Source: Bacillota bacterium
GTDB taxonomy: Bacteria; Bacillota; Clostridia; Christensenellales; CAG-138
NCBI GenBank assembly: GCA_023459335.1
Contig: JAEWUO010000018.1
Span: forward strand, 1 to 64,000
Reading direction: 5' to 3'
DNA: 64,000 bases
The notes beneath the pieces are model-generated. The model was not told the DNA's origin. It made no database searches and saw only the letters and a list, made by a program, of their open reading frames with translations. The translations under genes and the position numbers were made by a program. Shown piece after piece: positions 25,948 through 34,162 of the stretch; position 1 is the stretch's first letter, and every line of letters starts with the position of its first letter.

Positions 25948-26361
25948 ATGAAAAAACCCGTTGTACTCGTCATCGACGGCCAGGGCGGCCGCATCGGAAA
26001 ACTCATCGTCGAACAGCTCGCGTCCCGCGCGGAGCGATGCGACATCGTCGCCGTCGGCACCAACAGCATCGCGACCAGCACCATGCTCAAAGCCGGCGCC
26101 GCGCGCGGCGGCACGGGGGAAAACGCGGCGGTCGTAGCCTGCCGTACGGCTGACTATATCATAGGCGCGCTCGGGATCGCGATCGCGGATTCCATGATGG
26201 GGGAAGTCTCTCCCGCCATCGCCGTCGCGGTCGGACAAAGCCCCGCGGTTCGCCTGTTTATCCCGATGAACCTGTGCGACAGTTTCGTTGTCGGCGTCGG
26301 CGCGCTGGCGATCAAAGATATGATTGCGCAAGCGCTTGACGAACTTGACCGACGTTTATGA
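25948..26361 (+). CDS. DUF3842 family protein
   Basis: Protein of 137 residues matching the DUF3842 pattern: an N-terminal VVLVIDGQGGRIGKLIVEQL nucleotide-binding-like loop, GTNSIATSTMLKAGA, and a later ADSMMGEVSPAIA and LIPMNLCD segment. The GQGGRIG loop suggests a Rossmann-type fold, but no activity is established. GAAAGGAAC precedes the ATG. A perfect 9-bp hairpin (GCAGAAAAC/GTTTTCTGC, 26368-26392) lies just after the stop. Confidence 0.85.
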   Translation: MKKPVVLVIDGQGGRIGKLIVEQLASRAERCDIVAVGTNSIATSTMLKAGAARGGTGENAAVVACRTADYIIGALGIAIADSMMGEVSPAIAVAVGQSPAVRLFIPMNLCDSFVVGVGALAIKDMIAQALDELDRRL

Positions 26362-26418
26362 TGAGCCGCAGAAAACCGCGGTCGTTTTCTGCCATCCGGC
26401 TTGATTTTTTTTCGAAAA

Positions 26419-26549
26419 ACGGATAGACTGTCCGTAACGTCCCGCCATGAAGACGGGCAAGGTTGAAACCTTTTTATTGAAATTTCTTTAATACAGCCAC
26501 GAAGGCGTTTTTTCCGGCTAAGCCGGATTTGCCCTTGCGGCTGTTTTTT
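26419..26549 (+). ncRNA. Structured leader with terminator before an ECF S component (candidate riboswitch)
   Basis: Consecutive hairpins can be drawn: ACGGA/TCCGT (26419-26435), CCCG/CGGG (26441-26457), AAGG/CCTT (26459-26472), then a large stem CAGCC/GGCTG (26494-26543) enclosing CCGGC/GCCGG and followed by TTTTTT. The last element is a terminator that ends about 30 bases before the ECF gene start, inside its own 5' leader, the arrangement of a transcriptional riboswitch or attenuator. I do not recognise the consensus of a known class. It could instead only terminate the DUF3842 transcript. Confidence 0.45.
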
Positions 26550-26579
26550 GTATGCAAAAAAAGAAAGGAAGAACTCAAC

Positions 26580-27116
26580 ATGTATCGATTTGTCATGCCC
26601 CAAACCAAGCGCCTGATTCTGGCGGCGCTCTGCGCCGCGCTCGGCGTCGTCCTTCCGCTCGCGTTTCATGCGGTCGCCAACGCAGGCAGTATATTTTTAC
26701 CCATGCATATCCCCGTTCTGCTGTGCGGCCTGATCTGCGGATGGCCGTACGGCCTTGCGTGCGGCATTCTGACCCCGCTGCTCTCCAGCGTTTTCACCGG
26801 TATGCCGCCGATGGCGTACTTGCCTGGTATGCTCTGCGAGCTGGCGGTATACGGTTTTGTCTCCGGTCTTCTCATGCGGCAGATCAAAACCGGAAAACTG
26901 CTCGCCGACCTCTATCTTTCTCTCATTACCGCCATGCTCGCGGGACGGCTCGTATTCGGATTGCTCAACGCGCTGATCTTCCGCGCGGGCAGCTACTCGC
27001 TCGCTATTTGGGTCAGCGCATCATTTATCACCGCCCTGCCGGGCATTGTCATCCAACTTGCGGTCATCCCCGCTCTCGTGCTCGCGCTGAAAAAATCGCG
27101 CCTGATCGCCGAGTAG
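26580..27116 (+). CDS. ECF transporter S component, substrate unknown
   Basis: Hydrophobic protein of 178 residues with about six membrane helices, the size of substrate-binding S subunits of energy-coupling-factor vitamin transporters. Marks are the N-terminal LILAALCAALGVVLPL and the FLPMHIPVLLCGLICGWPYG loop typical of the fold. No A or T subunit gene is near, so it would use a shared EcfAAT module encoded elsewhere (group II arrangement). AAGAAAGGAAG precedes the ATG. Its terminator-containing leader hints at control by its vitamin or cofactor ligand. Confidence 0.87.
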   Translation: MYRFVMPQTKRLILAALCAALGVVLPLAFHAVANAGSIFLPMHIPVLLCGLICGWPYGLACGILTPLLSSVFTGMPPMAYLPGMLCELAVYGFVSGLLMRQIKTGKLLADLYLSLITAMLAGRLVFGLLNALIFRAGSYSLAIWVSASFITALPGIVIQLAVIPALVLALKKSRLIAE

Positions 27117-27126
27117 GCGACCGGCT

Positions 27127-27160
27127 AAAAAACCGGCGGCGAAAAATCGCCGCCGGTTTT
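27127..27160. terminator. Bidirectional terminator between ECF S and phosphatase genes
   Basis: AAAACCGGCGGCG-aaaaat-CGCCGCCGGTTTT lies between convergent stops and has A- and T-runs on the two sides. Confidence 0.88.
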
Positions 27161-27173
27161 ATTGCGTTTTGTT

Positions 27174-27818
27174 TCAGTCGTCGAGGTCCAGCTTGCGACC
27201 GACGATTGTTTTGCTTTGACCTTTTTCGCCGAAGAGCTTCCAGGAGGCAAACCGCTGTTTCTCCCGCCATGCCGTTTCGTCGATTTCAATTTCATATCCG
27301 CCGCAGTTCAGGACATACCATGCGTGGTATGGCTGGCTGGAACCGGTAAACGCCGTCATAACCGACATGATGACCCCGCCGTGGACGGCGACCCCGACCT
27401 GTTTCTCCCCGCGCGCAATCGCGTCCGCAACCGCGCCGGCGAACGCGGCAGACGCGCGCCGCGCGAACGACGGGATGCTTTCGCCGTTCGGACATGCGTC
27501 CACGAACCCGCCCGCAACCCACGCACTGTAGGCGGCATCGTTCTCCATCTCGGCGGCGGTGCGGCCCTCAAAATTGCCGAAGTCCATCTCCCGCAGGTTT
27601 TCGACCGTCACGATTTCGGCGTTGGGAAAGCAGATCTTCGCGGTTTGCTGCGTGCGCGCCAGCGGGCTTGCGTAAGCCAAAGTGATTTCGGGATAGTGCC
27701 GCGCGTTTTCCGCCTCGCGAACGCCTTCTTCGCAAAGCGGATCGTCGGTTCTGCCGTTGTAACGGCCCAATAAGTTTCCTTCGGTCTTGCCGTGCCGCAG
27801 CAGGATGAGAGATAACAT
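27174..27818 (-). CDS. Histidine phosphatase family protein, possibly CobC-like
   Basis: Phosphoglycerate-mutase-fold enzyme of 214 residues with the RHGKTEGN phosphohistidine motif near the N-terminus, the GRYNGRTDDPLCEEG segment, EMDFGNFEGRT and a C-terminal VAVHGGVI with the second catalytic histidine. The start is the ATG at 27818 with AAGGAG upstream. It lies 138 bases downstream of btuD on the same strand, so a role as alpha-ribazole phosphatase in cobalamin salvage is plausible, but a weak hairpin (about 27850-27880) and a TATAAT element separate it from the btu operon. Confidence 0.85.
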   Translation of the reverse strand: MLSLILLRHGKTEGNLLGRYNGRTDDPLCEEGVREAENARHYPEITLAYASPLARTQQTAKICFPNAEIVTVENLREMDFGNFEGRTAAEMENDAAYSAWVAGGFVDACPNGESIPSFARRASAAFAGAVADAIARGEKQVGVAVHGGVIMSVMTAFTGSSQPYHAWYVLNCGGYEIEIDETAWREKQRFASWKLFGEKGQSKTIVGRKLDLDD

Positions 27819-27955
27819 TTTTTGGCTCCTTGATTCGCGCCGCAATCAAAAACAGAACGGCGCATTTTTACGATGTTCTGTCGATTATACACTAATTTTC
27901 AAGCAGGCGCATGCCGATTCTGTAAAATGCCGGTGATCTTTCAAGCTCCGGTTCG

Positions 27956-28732
27956 TCAGGAATCCTCCGCCTCCCGCCACTGCGAAAGCAGGTTTCGCAT
28001 CCAGCCGGAGACATCCATGCCGTACGCCCGATCCAGATTTTCCGGTGAAAACACCTCTTCCGCCGCGCCGTAAGCGAGCGTTTGTCCGCGATCCAGCAGC
28101 AGCGCGCGCGTACCGTAAGCGCGCGCGAGGCTCAGGTCGTGCACGACCGAAACCACCGCGCGGCCGGGCGTCTTGATCCACCCGGAAAGCAGCTCGAACA
28201 CCTGTTTCTGGTACACGAGATCGAGGTGGTTGGTCGGCTCGTCCAGCATCAGCACGCGCGGATTCTGCGCGAAAAGCTGCGCCAGAAACGTCCGCTGCAA
28301 TTCACCGCCGGAGAGCGTCAGCACGTTTTGATCCGCAAACCTCGTCATGCCCGTGAGCGCGAGGGCCTCGGAAACCGCCTGTTCGTCCTCCGCCGCGTGT
28401 CCGGAGAAGAGTCCCGGCGCATAGGCGTACCGGCCGAGGCGTACGACCGAGCCGACCGTGAAGCCGTAGCCCATCGCATGCGACTGCGACAGCACGCCGA
28501 GGCGTTTGGCCAGTTCGTGCGCGCGGTATTTTCTGATATCCTTTCCCATCATCCGCACTTCGCCCGTATACGGCACGCCCTGAGAAACCGCGTTGACGAG
28601 CGTGCTCTTTCCCGCTCCGTTCGGGCCGACGAGCATGAGCCAGTCCCCTTCGGCAAGCGAAAAGGTCGCGCCGTCCACGATGGTCAGGCTGCCGTAACGC
28701 ACGGTCAGGTTGTTCACGTCGAGCAGGTTCAT
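27956..28732 (-). CDS. btuD: Cobalamin ABC transporter ATP-binding protein BtuD
   Basis: ATPase of 258 residues with Walker A GPNGAGKST, signature LSGGELQR, Walker B VLMLDEPTNHLDL and the switch histidine in VVHDLS. The pattern is that of FecE/BtuD-type importers. The true start at 28732 overlaps the btuC stop (ATGA). The cobalamin riboswitch in front of the operon supports vitamin B12 or corrinoid as substrate rather than siderophore. Confidence 0.92.
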   Translation of the reverse strand: MNLLDVNNLTVRYGSLTIVDGATFSLAEGDWLMLVGPNGAGKSTLVNAVSQGVPYTGEVRMMGKDIRKYRAHELAKRLGVLSQSHAMGYGFTVGSVVRLGRYAYAPGLFSGHAAEDEQAVSEALALTGMTRFADQNVLTLSGGELQRTFLAQLFAQNPRVLMLDEPTNHLDLVYQKQVFELLSGWIKTPGRAVVSVVHDLSLARAYGTRALLLDRGQTLAYGAAEEVFSPENLDRAYGMDVSGWMRNLLSQWREAEDS

Positions 28733-29826
28733 GTCCGCGCCCTCCTCGAACGGTAAAAGATGACCACGAACAGGATCGCGCCGAAGAACGACGTAACCAC
28801 GCCGATGGGCAGTTCGATGGGGTTTAAGAGGATGCGCGCCAGCAGATCCGCCAGCATCAGAAACACCGCCCCGCCGAAGAGCGACGCGGGAAGGAGCCGC
28901 TTGTGGTCCGGCCCGACGACCATGCGCACCATATGCGGAGTAACGAGACCGACAAAGCCGATCGTCCCCCCGATCGAAACGCACACGCCGATCAGCGCGG
29001 AAACCGCTATTAAAAGAAGGAGCTTAACCCGCCGCACGGGAACGCCGATGCTGCGTGCGTTGTCCTCGCTGACCGCAAAGGCGTTGAGCTCCCGCGCGTA
29101 ACGCAGGATCAAGCCGCCGAACAGAACGAGAGCGGCAAGCAGCACAAGCGCGTTCTGCATTGTCGTACCCAGAAGCGATCCCATCGTCCAGAACGTAATC
29201 TGCTTCACCCGGTCGGAAGCAAACGAGATGATCAGCGCGAGGATGCTGGAGACAAACATGGAATAAATCACGCCGATGAGGATGATCGTATTCGTCGACA
29301 TGGAGTAGTCGATTTTGTACGCAAGCGAGAGGATGATCAGCAGCGAAAGGAACGCAAACGCGATCGCAAGCACCATGGTCCCCGTAAACGGAAGCCGCGG
29401 CAGCGTGACGCCGAACGCGATGGCGATCACCGCGCCGAGCGACGCGCCGCTGGATACGCCGAGCGTGCTTCCGTCCGCGAGCGGGTTTTTCAACAATCCC
29501 TGCATCGCCCCGCCGCAGAGGGAGAGCGCGGCGCCGGTCAGCGCCACGCAGAGTACGCGCGGCAGGCGCACGGTCAGGATGATCGGCACGGAAATACCGT
29601 CCGGCATCGGCAGGCGCCAGACGGCGTTCCAGATCACCGTCAGGGTCTCTTTTAAAGGCAGGCTCACGCTGCCGACGCAGACGCAGAGCGCCATGACCGC
29701 CAGCGTAATTGCCGCAAACAGGAGGAGTTCACCCGCGCGAAACCCTTCCCGTTTGCCGCCGGTATTCCGCTCCGGCGCGGAGGGCGGCAGCTCGCCCCCC
29801 GCAACCGCTTTCACCTTACGCCGCAT
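28729..29826 (-). CDS. btuC: Cobalamin ABC transporter permease BtuC
   Basis: FecCD-family permease of 365 residues with about ten membrane helices. Family marks are RLPRVLCVALTGAALSLCGGAMQGLLKNPLA in pieces (RLPR...GAxLxxxGxxxQ...NPLA), PLGVSSGAS-like TLGVSSGASLGA, and GTIGFVGLVTPHMVR. An unusually long polar N-terminus (about 30 residues) precedes helix 1. It overlaps btuF by 11 bases and btuD by 4, so all three are translationally linked. Confidence 0.92.
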   Translation of the reverse strand: MRRKVKAVAGGELPPSAPERNTGGKREGFRAGELLLFAAITLAVMALCVCVGSVSLPLKETLTVIWNAVWRLPMPDGISVPIILTVRLPRVLCVALTGAALSLCGGAMQGLLKNPLADGSTLGVSSGASLGAVIAIAFGVTLPRLPFTGTMVLAIAFAFLSLLIILSLAYKIDYSMSTNTIILIGVIYSMFVSSILALIISFASDRVKQITFWTMGSLLGTTMQNALVLLAALVLFGGLILRYARELNAFAVSEDNARSIGVPVRRVKLLLLIAVSALIGVCVSIGGTIGFVGLVTPHMVRMVVGPDHKRLLPASLFGGAVFLMLADLLARILLNPIELPIGVVTSFFGAILFVVIFYRSRRART

Positions 29827-30805
29827 TCTGTTTTGCGATCGCCTCCAGCACGAAATCGAAGAGCGCCTGCGCGCCCTCCGCGAGCCGCGGACCGGGGCGC
29901 GAGAGTTCGTTGTCCGGCAGATTCAGGATGTCCCCGTTTTTCACGGCGGCGACGTCCTGCCAGCCCGCACGGGAAAGGATTTCGTCCACGGGTGTCTGCC
30001 CCTCGCCAAAATACATGGCGACGGTGACGATGATATCCGGGTTCGCCTCCAGCACCTGCTCCTCGGAAACCTCCGCCCAGCCGGATACGTCCGCAAAGAC
30101 GTTCTTCAGACCCAGCATCGCGGCGATCTCGTCCATAAACGTGCCTTTGCCCGCCGTCCAGAGGCCGTATTGCAGCGGGGACACTTCAAAATAAACGCTC
30201 TTGCCGTTGAGTTCACCCGCGCGTGCGGATAGCGCGGCAAACGTCGCCTTCATGTCCGCGACGACCTGCGCCGCCTCGGCGTCGTGCCCGGTCAGCGCGC
30301 CGACCAGCGCGGTCGCCTCGTAGGTGCCCGCGATGTCCTTCGCGTCCGAAACGACGCAGGCGATCCCCGCCGCTTCCAGCTGGTTCACCTGGTCCTCCGT
30401 CTGGGCCATGGCGCTCGTCAGAAGCACCTGCGGTTTGAGCGCGATGATCTGTTCGAGATTCGTTTCCATGCCGGACTGCACGGCGGGCACGTTCAGCACC
30501 TCCGAAGGATAATCGCAGTATTCGCCGCGGCCGACGAGCAAATCCCCCGCGCCGACGGCGTAGAGCACCTCGCAGTCCGCCGCGCTGAGCGCGACCACGC
30601 GTGTCGCGGGTTCGGCCAGCGTCACGGTGCGCCCCATCATATCGGTCACGGTCACGCCGGCGGATGCAGCCGTTTCCGCGGGGGGTTCGGTTCCCGCCGC
30701 CGCTTCCGTTGCCGCGGGTTGCGCCGCTGCCGGCGCGCAAGCGAGGAGCGCGCCGGCCAGCAGGAGCGCCGCGAGCAGCGCGGCAAGTTGTTTTGTGTGT
30801 TTCAT
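29816..30805 (-). CDS. btuF: Cobalamin-binding lipoprotein BtuF
   Basis: Extracytoplasmic substrate-binding protein of 329 residues. The signal peptide ends in the lipobox ALLAC, followed by an Ala/Pro/Glu/Thr-rich linker to about residue 48 and a periplasmic-binding domain of the TroA/BtuF class (VTDMMGRTVTLAEPATRVVAL, LEQIIALKPQVLLTS). AAAGGGG lies before the ATG. It is the first gene of btuFCD, directly behind the riboswitch and its terminator. Confidence 0.92.
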   Translation of the reverse strand: MKHTKQLAALLAALLLAGALLACAPAAAQPAATEAAAGTEPPAETAASAGVTVTDMMGRTVTLAEPATRVVALSAADCEVLYAVGAGDLLVGRGEYCDYPSEVLNVPAVQSGMETNLEQIIALKPQVLLTSAMAQTEDQVNQLEAAGIACVVSDAKDIAGTYEATALVGALTGHDAEAAQVVADMKATFAALSARAGELNGKSVYFEVSPLQYGLWTAGKGTFMDEIAAMLGLKNVFADVSGWAEVSEEQVLEANPDIIVTVAMYFGEGQTPVDEILSRAGWQDVAAVKNGDILNLPDNELSRPGPRLAEGAQALFDFVLEAIAKQNAA

Positions 30806-30888
30806 GTTATTCCCCTTTCAGTCTGTCCCTTCATGAATCCAGCCAAAATGAATCAAGCCGAAATGAATAGAGCCGAGAGGAGAGCAAA

Positions 30889-30925
30889 TAAAAAATTGCT
30901 CCGCTCTTCGAGGAGAGGGAGCAAT
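30889..30925 (-). terminator. Riboswitch-controlled terminator in the btuFCD leader
   Basis: Minus-strand stem ATTGCTCC...GGAGCAAT with an inner CTCT/AGAG pairing, followed by TTTTTTATTTG, lies between the aptamer and the btuF ribosome site. Confidence 0.85.
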
Positions 30926-30984
30926 GGAAACATCGCGTGCTGTCGGCGCGGTCGATAGCTTCACTCCACCCCAGGAGTATTTTT

Positions 30985-31170
30985 CATGCATAAACAGGTC
31001 TCCCGGCTTGGCTTCATCCTACTTGGACGCCTTCCCGCGCTTGATTCGCAGTGGCTTTTCGTCCGTTCGTCCGCTTCACGGTTACTGGGGTAGCTCGGAA
31101 TTTTCATCCGCATTCCCTTGGCGGGGTTTCCCCGCCAGCGCCCTCATCGGGCGCAGATACGCACGCTATT
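30985..31170 (-). ncRNA. Cobalamin riboswitch
   Basis: Read on the minus strand, the segment contains the conserved blocks of the B12 aptamer in order: a GGCGGGG-aaa-CCCCGCC stem, AAGGGAATGCGG, GAAAATTCCGAGC, the CCCAGTAACCGTGAAGCGG region, GAAAAGCCACTG, GGAAGGCG, GTAGGATGAAGCC and the closing B12 box GCCGGGAGACCTG. These match the class consensus with few changes. The downstream terminator indicates transcriptional shut-off of btuFCD when cobalamin is bound. Confidence 0.95.
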
Positions 31171-31181
31171 CATTTAAATAC

Positions 31182-31210
31182 AGTATACGCGCCTTGCACC
31201 CGCGCGTCAA
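31182..31210 (-). promoter_or_regulatory. Promoter of the btuFCD riboswitch transcript
   Basis: TTGACG (31205-31210) and TATACT (31182-31187) on the minus strand, 17 bases apart, placed just before the aptamer. Confidence 0.75.
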
Positions 31211-31333
31211 TCGGCCTGTCCGCCCGATGATGCCGCGCACCTATGATTTTTCATGCGCGGTTTGCGAATAACTTTTCCTTTTTCGCGGTTTGTGATACCA
31301 TGTTGCTGGAAAAGGATGGGAGTTTAAGGGCCT

Positions 31334-32935
31334 ATGAAAACACTGCTTACAGGCGGCCGCATCTACGACGGCACCGGCGCGGAACCGTTCGTCGGGGACA
31401 TCCTGATCGAGGACGACAAAATCCTCGAAGTCGCGCCCAAGATCGCATCGGAAGACGCGGAAATCGTCGATCTGACAGGAAAAAGCGTCTCTTCCGGCTT
31501 TTTTGACGCGCATTCGCACAACGACTGGTTCGCGGCAAAACAGAACGCGCGCCCCTATTTCGAGCCGTTCGTGCGGCAGGGCATCACTTCGTTCATCACA
31601 GGCAACTGCGGGCTGTCCATGACCGGATTTTCAAAGGGCAGCGCATATGTCGACAAGGTCGGCGCGGGGCTGTTCCATATGGACGGCCTGACTGGCCTTT
31701 ATCCGGACGCGGACGCGCTGTTTTCCGCAATCGATATGCATACGCCGCTCAACGTCGCGTCCCTAACGGGCCACTGCACCGCGCGCGCGAGCGGAACAGG
31801 CTACTGCAACCGCCCTCTGACACAGCAGGAGCAAGCGGATATGCTCGCGCTGCTGGAAAAGAATCTGCATCAGGGTGCGTGCGGCGTTTCGCTGGGGCTC
31901 ATGTACGAACCCGGCCTTTACGCGCCGAAAGACGAGCTCCGCGCGGTAGCCGAGCTCTGCGCGCGATACGGCCGCCCGCTGACCGTACACCCACGCGCCT
32001 GCTCCGCCGTATCCATGGCGTATCCGGAGTTGCTCGGCAGGCCGCATCTTCTGCGCGCGCTGGACGAACTGGAGGAAGTGACGCGCGGCCTCAACGTAAA
32101 ACTGCAGTATTCCCACGCAATCTTCGTCGGCACCAGCTCCTTCAAGTGCAAGGACGAGCTCGTCGCCATCATCGAACGCATGCGCGCAAACGGCGTGGAC
32201 GCGATGTTCGACATCTACGCGGAGCTTTTAGGCGTTTCGGTCATCACGGTGATCATGCCGACGTGGTATCAGGCGCTGTCCGCCGCGGACAAACGCAGGC
32301 TTGTCAATAAATTCCGCTTCCGCATCCTTGCGAACGCTTCCATCCTGCTGCTGGGATTCGGCTTTGACGACATTCAGGTCGCGTACATCGGCCCCGGATA
32401 CGAAGCATACGAGGGCAAAACCGTCCACCGGATCGCGAAAGAAAAACATATGAGCGACCTTGACGCATACCTGATGCTCTGCGAGCTGAGCAATTTTGGC
32501 GGCCGCGTCAACATGGGTCCCTACAGCACGCCTCAGATCATCTCCGAGCTGGCGCGGCACGACAGCGTGCTCTACATGACCGACGCATGGGTGGAGGAGC
32601 GCGGCGTGCAGAATCCCGCGATTTACGACTGTTTCCCGAAATTTCTGCGCCTCTCGCTGCGCGGCGAAGGCGACACGATGCCGCGCACGGTACGGAAGAT
32701 GACCGGGGCCGTGGCGGACCGCTTCTCAATTCCGCAGCGCGGATACGTGAAACCCGGCTGTTATGCCGACCTGACCGTGTTCGACGAAGCCGCCCTGAAG
32801 AACGCCGTTCCGGATCAGTCCAGATCCTTCGGCATCGAGCGGGTCTACGTCAACGGAACGCTTGTGCTCGAGGGCGAAACGCTGGACGAAACCGCGTTCG
32901 CCTCATCCGGCCGCGCGATGCGCGCAGAGAATTGA
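31334..32935 (+). CDS. N-acyl-D-amino-acid deacylase (D-aminoacylase) family amidohydrolase
   Basis: Metal-dependent hydrolase of 533 residues. The small beta-sandwich domain at both ends frames a TIM barrel with H60 and H62 in FDAHSHND, the TGNCG loop holding C92 (a metal-bridging cysteine in D-aminoacylases), a later VHPRA segment and the C-terminal RGYVKPGCYADLTVFD. This family releases D-amino acids from N-acyl derivatives, though many members have unknown substrates. The gene starts at ATG 31334 with a weak AAGGG site. A LysR regulator follows on the same strand, probably its controller. Confidence 0.85.
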   Translation: MKTLLTGGRIYDGTGAEPFVGDILIEDDKILEVAPKIASEDAEIVDLTGKSVSSGFFDAHSHNDWFAAKQNARPYFEPFVRQGITSFITGNCGLSMTGFSKGSAYVDKVGAGLFHMDGLTGLYPDADALFSAIDMHTPLNVASLTGHCTARASGTGYCNRPLTQQEQADMLALLEKNLHQGACGVSLGLMYEPGLYAPKDELRAVAELCARYGRPLTVHPRACSAVSMAYPELLGRPHLLRALDELEEVTRGLNVKLQYSHAIFVGTSSFKCKDELVAIIERMRANGVDAMFDIYAELLGVSVITVIMPTWYQALSAADKRRLVNKFRFRILANASILLLGFGFDDIQVAYIGPGYEAYEGKTVHRIAKEKHMSDLDAYLMLCELSNFGGRVNMGPYSTPQIISELARHDSVLYMTDAWVEERGVQNPAIYDCFPKFLRLSLRGEGDTMPRTVRKMTGAVADRFSIPQRGYVKPGCYADLTVFDEAALKNAVPDQSRSFGIERVYVNGTLVLEGETLDETAFASSGRAMRAEN

Positions 32936-32983
32936 ACGCTTTGATCGAGGCTACATTTCCGCTCAATCATAAAGGAGGCACCC

Positions 32984-33916
32984 TTGAATAACCTGCTGCA
33001 GCTCAAGTACGCCGTCGAGGTGGAGAAGACGGGCTCCATCAGCAAGGCCGCGGAAAATCTCTATATGAACCAGCCGAATCTGAGCAAATCCATCCGCGAG
33101 CTGGAGGACGATCTTGGCATCGCCATCTTCGACCGCACGGCGAAAGGCGTCATGCCCACCGAAAAGGGACGCGAGTTCCTCGGTTACGCGCGGAGCATCC
33201 TCTCCATGGTCGCCGAGATGGAGGCGCTGTATAAGCCATCGGACGAAAAGAAAACCCGCTTCGACCTCTGCGCGCCGCGCGCGAGCTACGTTTCCCACGC
33301 GCTGACGGAAGTCATCCTTTCCCTTGGACCTGATGCGGATTACAGCGTGGATTATCGCGAGGCGGGCGCAATGCGCACGATCCGTCAGGTGGCAAACGGG
33401 CTCAACCGGCTCGGCGTAATCCGCTACCAGGCCGTCTACGAGACGAATTACCTCAACGCGCTGACCGAGCGCACGCTGCAGTACGAACCCATCTTCGAAT
33501 TTTCGTCCGTAGCCATACTGGACCAGCGTCATCCGCTCGCCAGCCGGGAGCTGATTTCGGAGAAAGATCTGGCGGACTACACCGAAATCCTCTACGGCGA
33601 CAGCTATATTCCCTCCCTGCCCGTCAATCAGGCGCGCGAAATCGCGCAGGCCATCGAGGCGAAAAAAACCATCACCGTGTATGAACGCGCGAGTCAGCTC
33701 GAGCTGATCAGCCGTCTCTCCACGGCGTATGCGCTCGCCTCGCCCATACCGCAGGACGTTCTGGCGCGCTTCGGGCTCGTGCAGCGGCGCGTGGATCTTC
33801 CCGGAAACGTCTTTCGCGACATCCTGATCTATCGCGCGGGGTACCATATGACGCGTCTCGACCGGCTCCTGATCGACAAGCTTCGCGAGACGGCCGGCCG
33901 GGTCGTCTCCGAATGA
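32984..33916 (+). CDS. LysR-family transcriptional regulator
   Basis: Protein of 310 residues with an N-terminal winged helix (residues 3-62; TGSISKAAENLYMNQPNLSKSI in pieces) and a C-terminal effector-binding domain. Translation starts at a TTG (32984) with AAAGGAGG 6 bases upstream. It follows the D-aminoacylase gene by 48 bases and ends at a clear terminator, so the pair may be co-transcribed, with the regulator sensing a related substrate. The pairing is inferred from position only. Confidence 0.9.
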   Translation: MNNLLQLKYAVEVEKTGSISKAAENLYMNQPNLSKSIRELEDDLGIAIFDRTAKGVMPTEKGREFLGYARSILSMVAEMEALYKPSDEKKTRFDLCAPRASYVSHALTEVILSLGPDADYSVDYREAGAMRTIRQVANGLNRLGVIRYQAVYETNYLNALTERTLQYEPIFEFSSVAILDQRHPLASRELISEKDLADYTEILYGDSYIPSLPVNQAREIAQAIEAKKTITVYERASQLELISRLSTAYALASPIPQDVLARFGLVQRRVDLPGNVFRDILIYRAGYHMTRLDRLLIDKLRETAGRVVSE

Positions 33917-33943
33917 TACTTAGCCGTAGGATGTTTTAGCCAT

Positions 33944-33965
33944 ACCGGCGAAAGCCGGTTTTTTT
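33944..33965 (+). terminator. Terminator after the LysR gene
   Basis: ACCGGC-gaaa-GCCGGT followed by TTTTTT. Confidence 0.92.
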
Positions 33966-34029
33966 GCGCCGTTTTTCCTGAGCAATCCAAACGGAACGGC
34001 GTTTTTATCAATGTCCCATATAGATATTA

Positions 34030-34043
34030 TTATATCGATATAA
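34030..34043. promoter_or_regulatory. 14-bp palindrome upstream of adhE
   Basis: TTATATCGATATAA is perfectly self-complementary and lies in an A/T-rich stretch about 120 bases before the adhE start. It could be an operator for adhE; it does not match the Rex consensus (TTGTTAA...TTAACAA). Confidence 0.4.
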
Positions 34044-34162
34044 ATATACTGATATTCCGATCTGCTGTCTTCTCATGCCGCGGGTCATGCTTTATCCTGT
34101 AATCAGATAGAAGGAGTCCGATCGGCATTAAGGGTACGCCGGTCAAGAGGAAACAAGAGGAG

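Noticed and set aside
26490..26510. CCACGAAGG loop considered as a guanidine-II (mini-ykkC) hairpin
   Set aside because: Only one such loop exists, the loop size does not fit ACGR closed by C-G, and the linked gene is not a guanidine exporter.
29816..30805. Iron-siderophore binding protein
   Set aside because: The family is shared, but the operon is preceded by a full cobalamin riboswitch with terminator, so a corrinoid is the better substrate.
34000..34160. Rex binding site upstream of adhE
   Set aside because: No TTGTTAA-type inverted repeat is found; only a different AT-rich palindrome.
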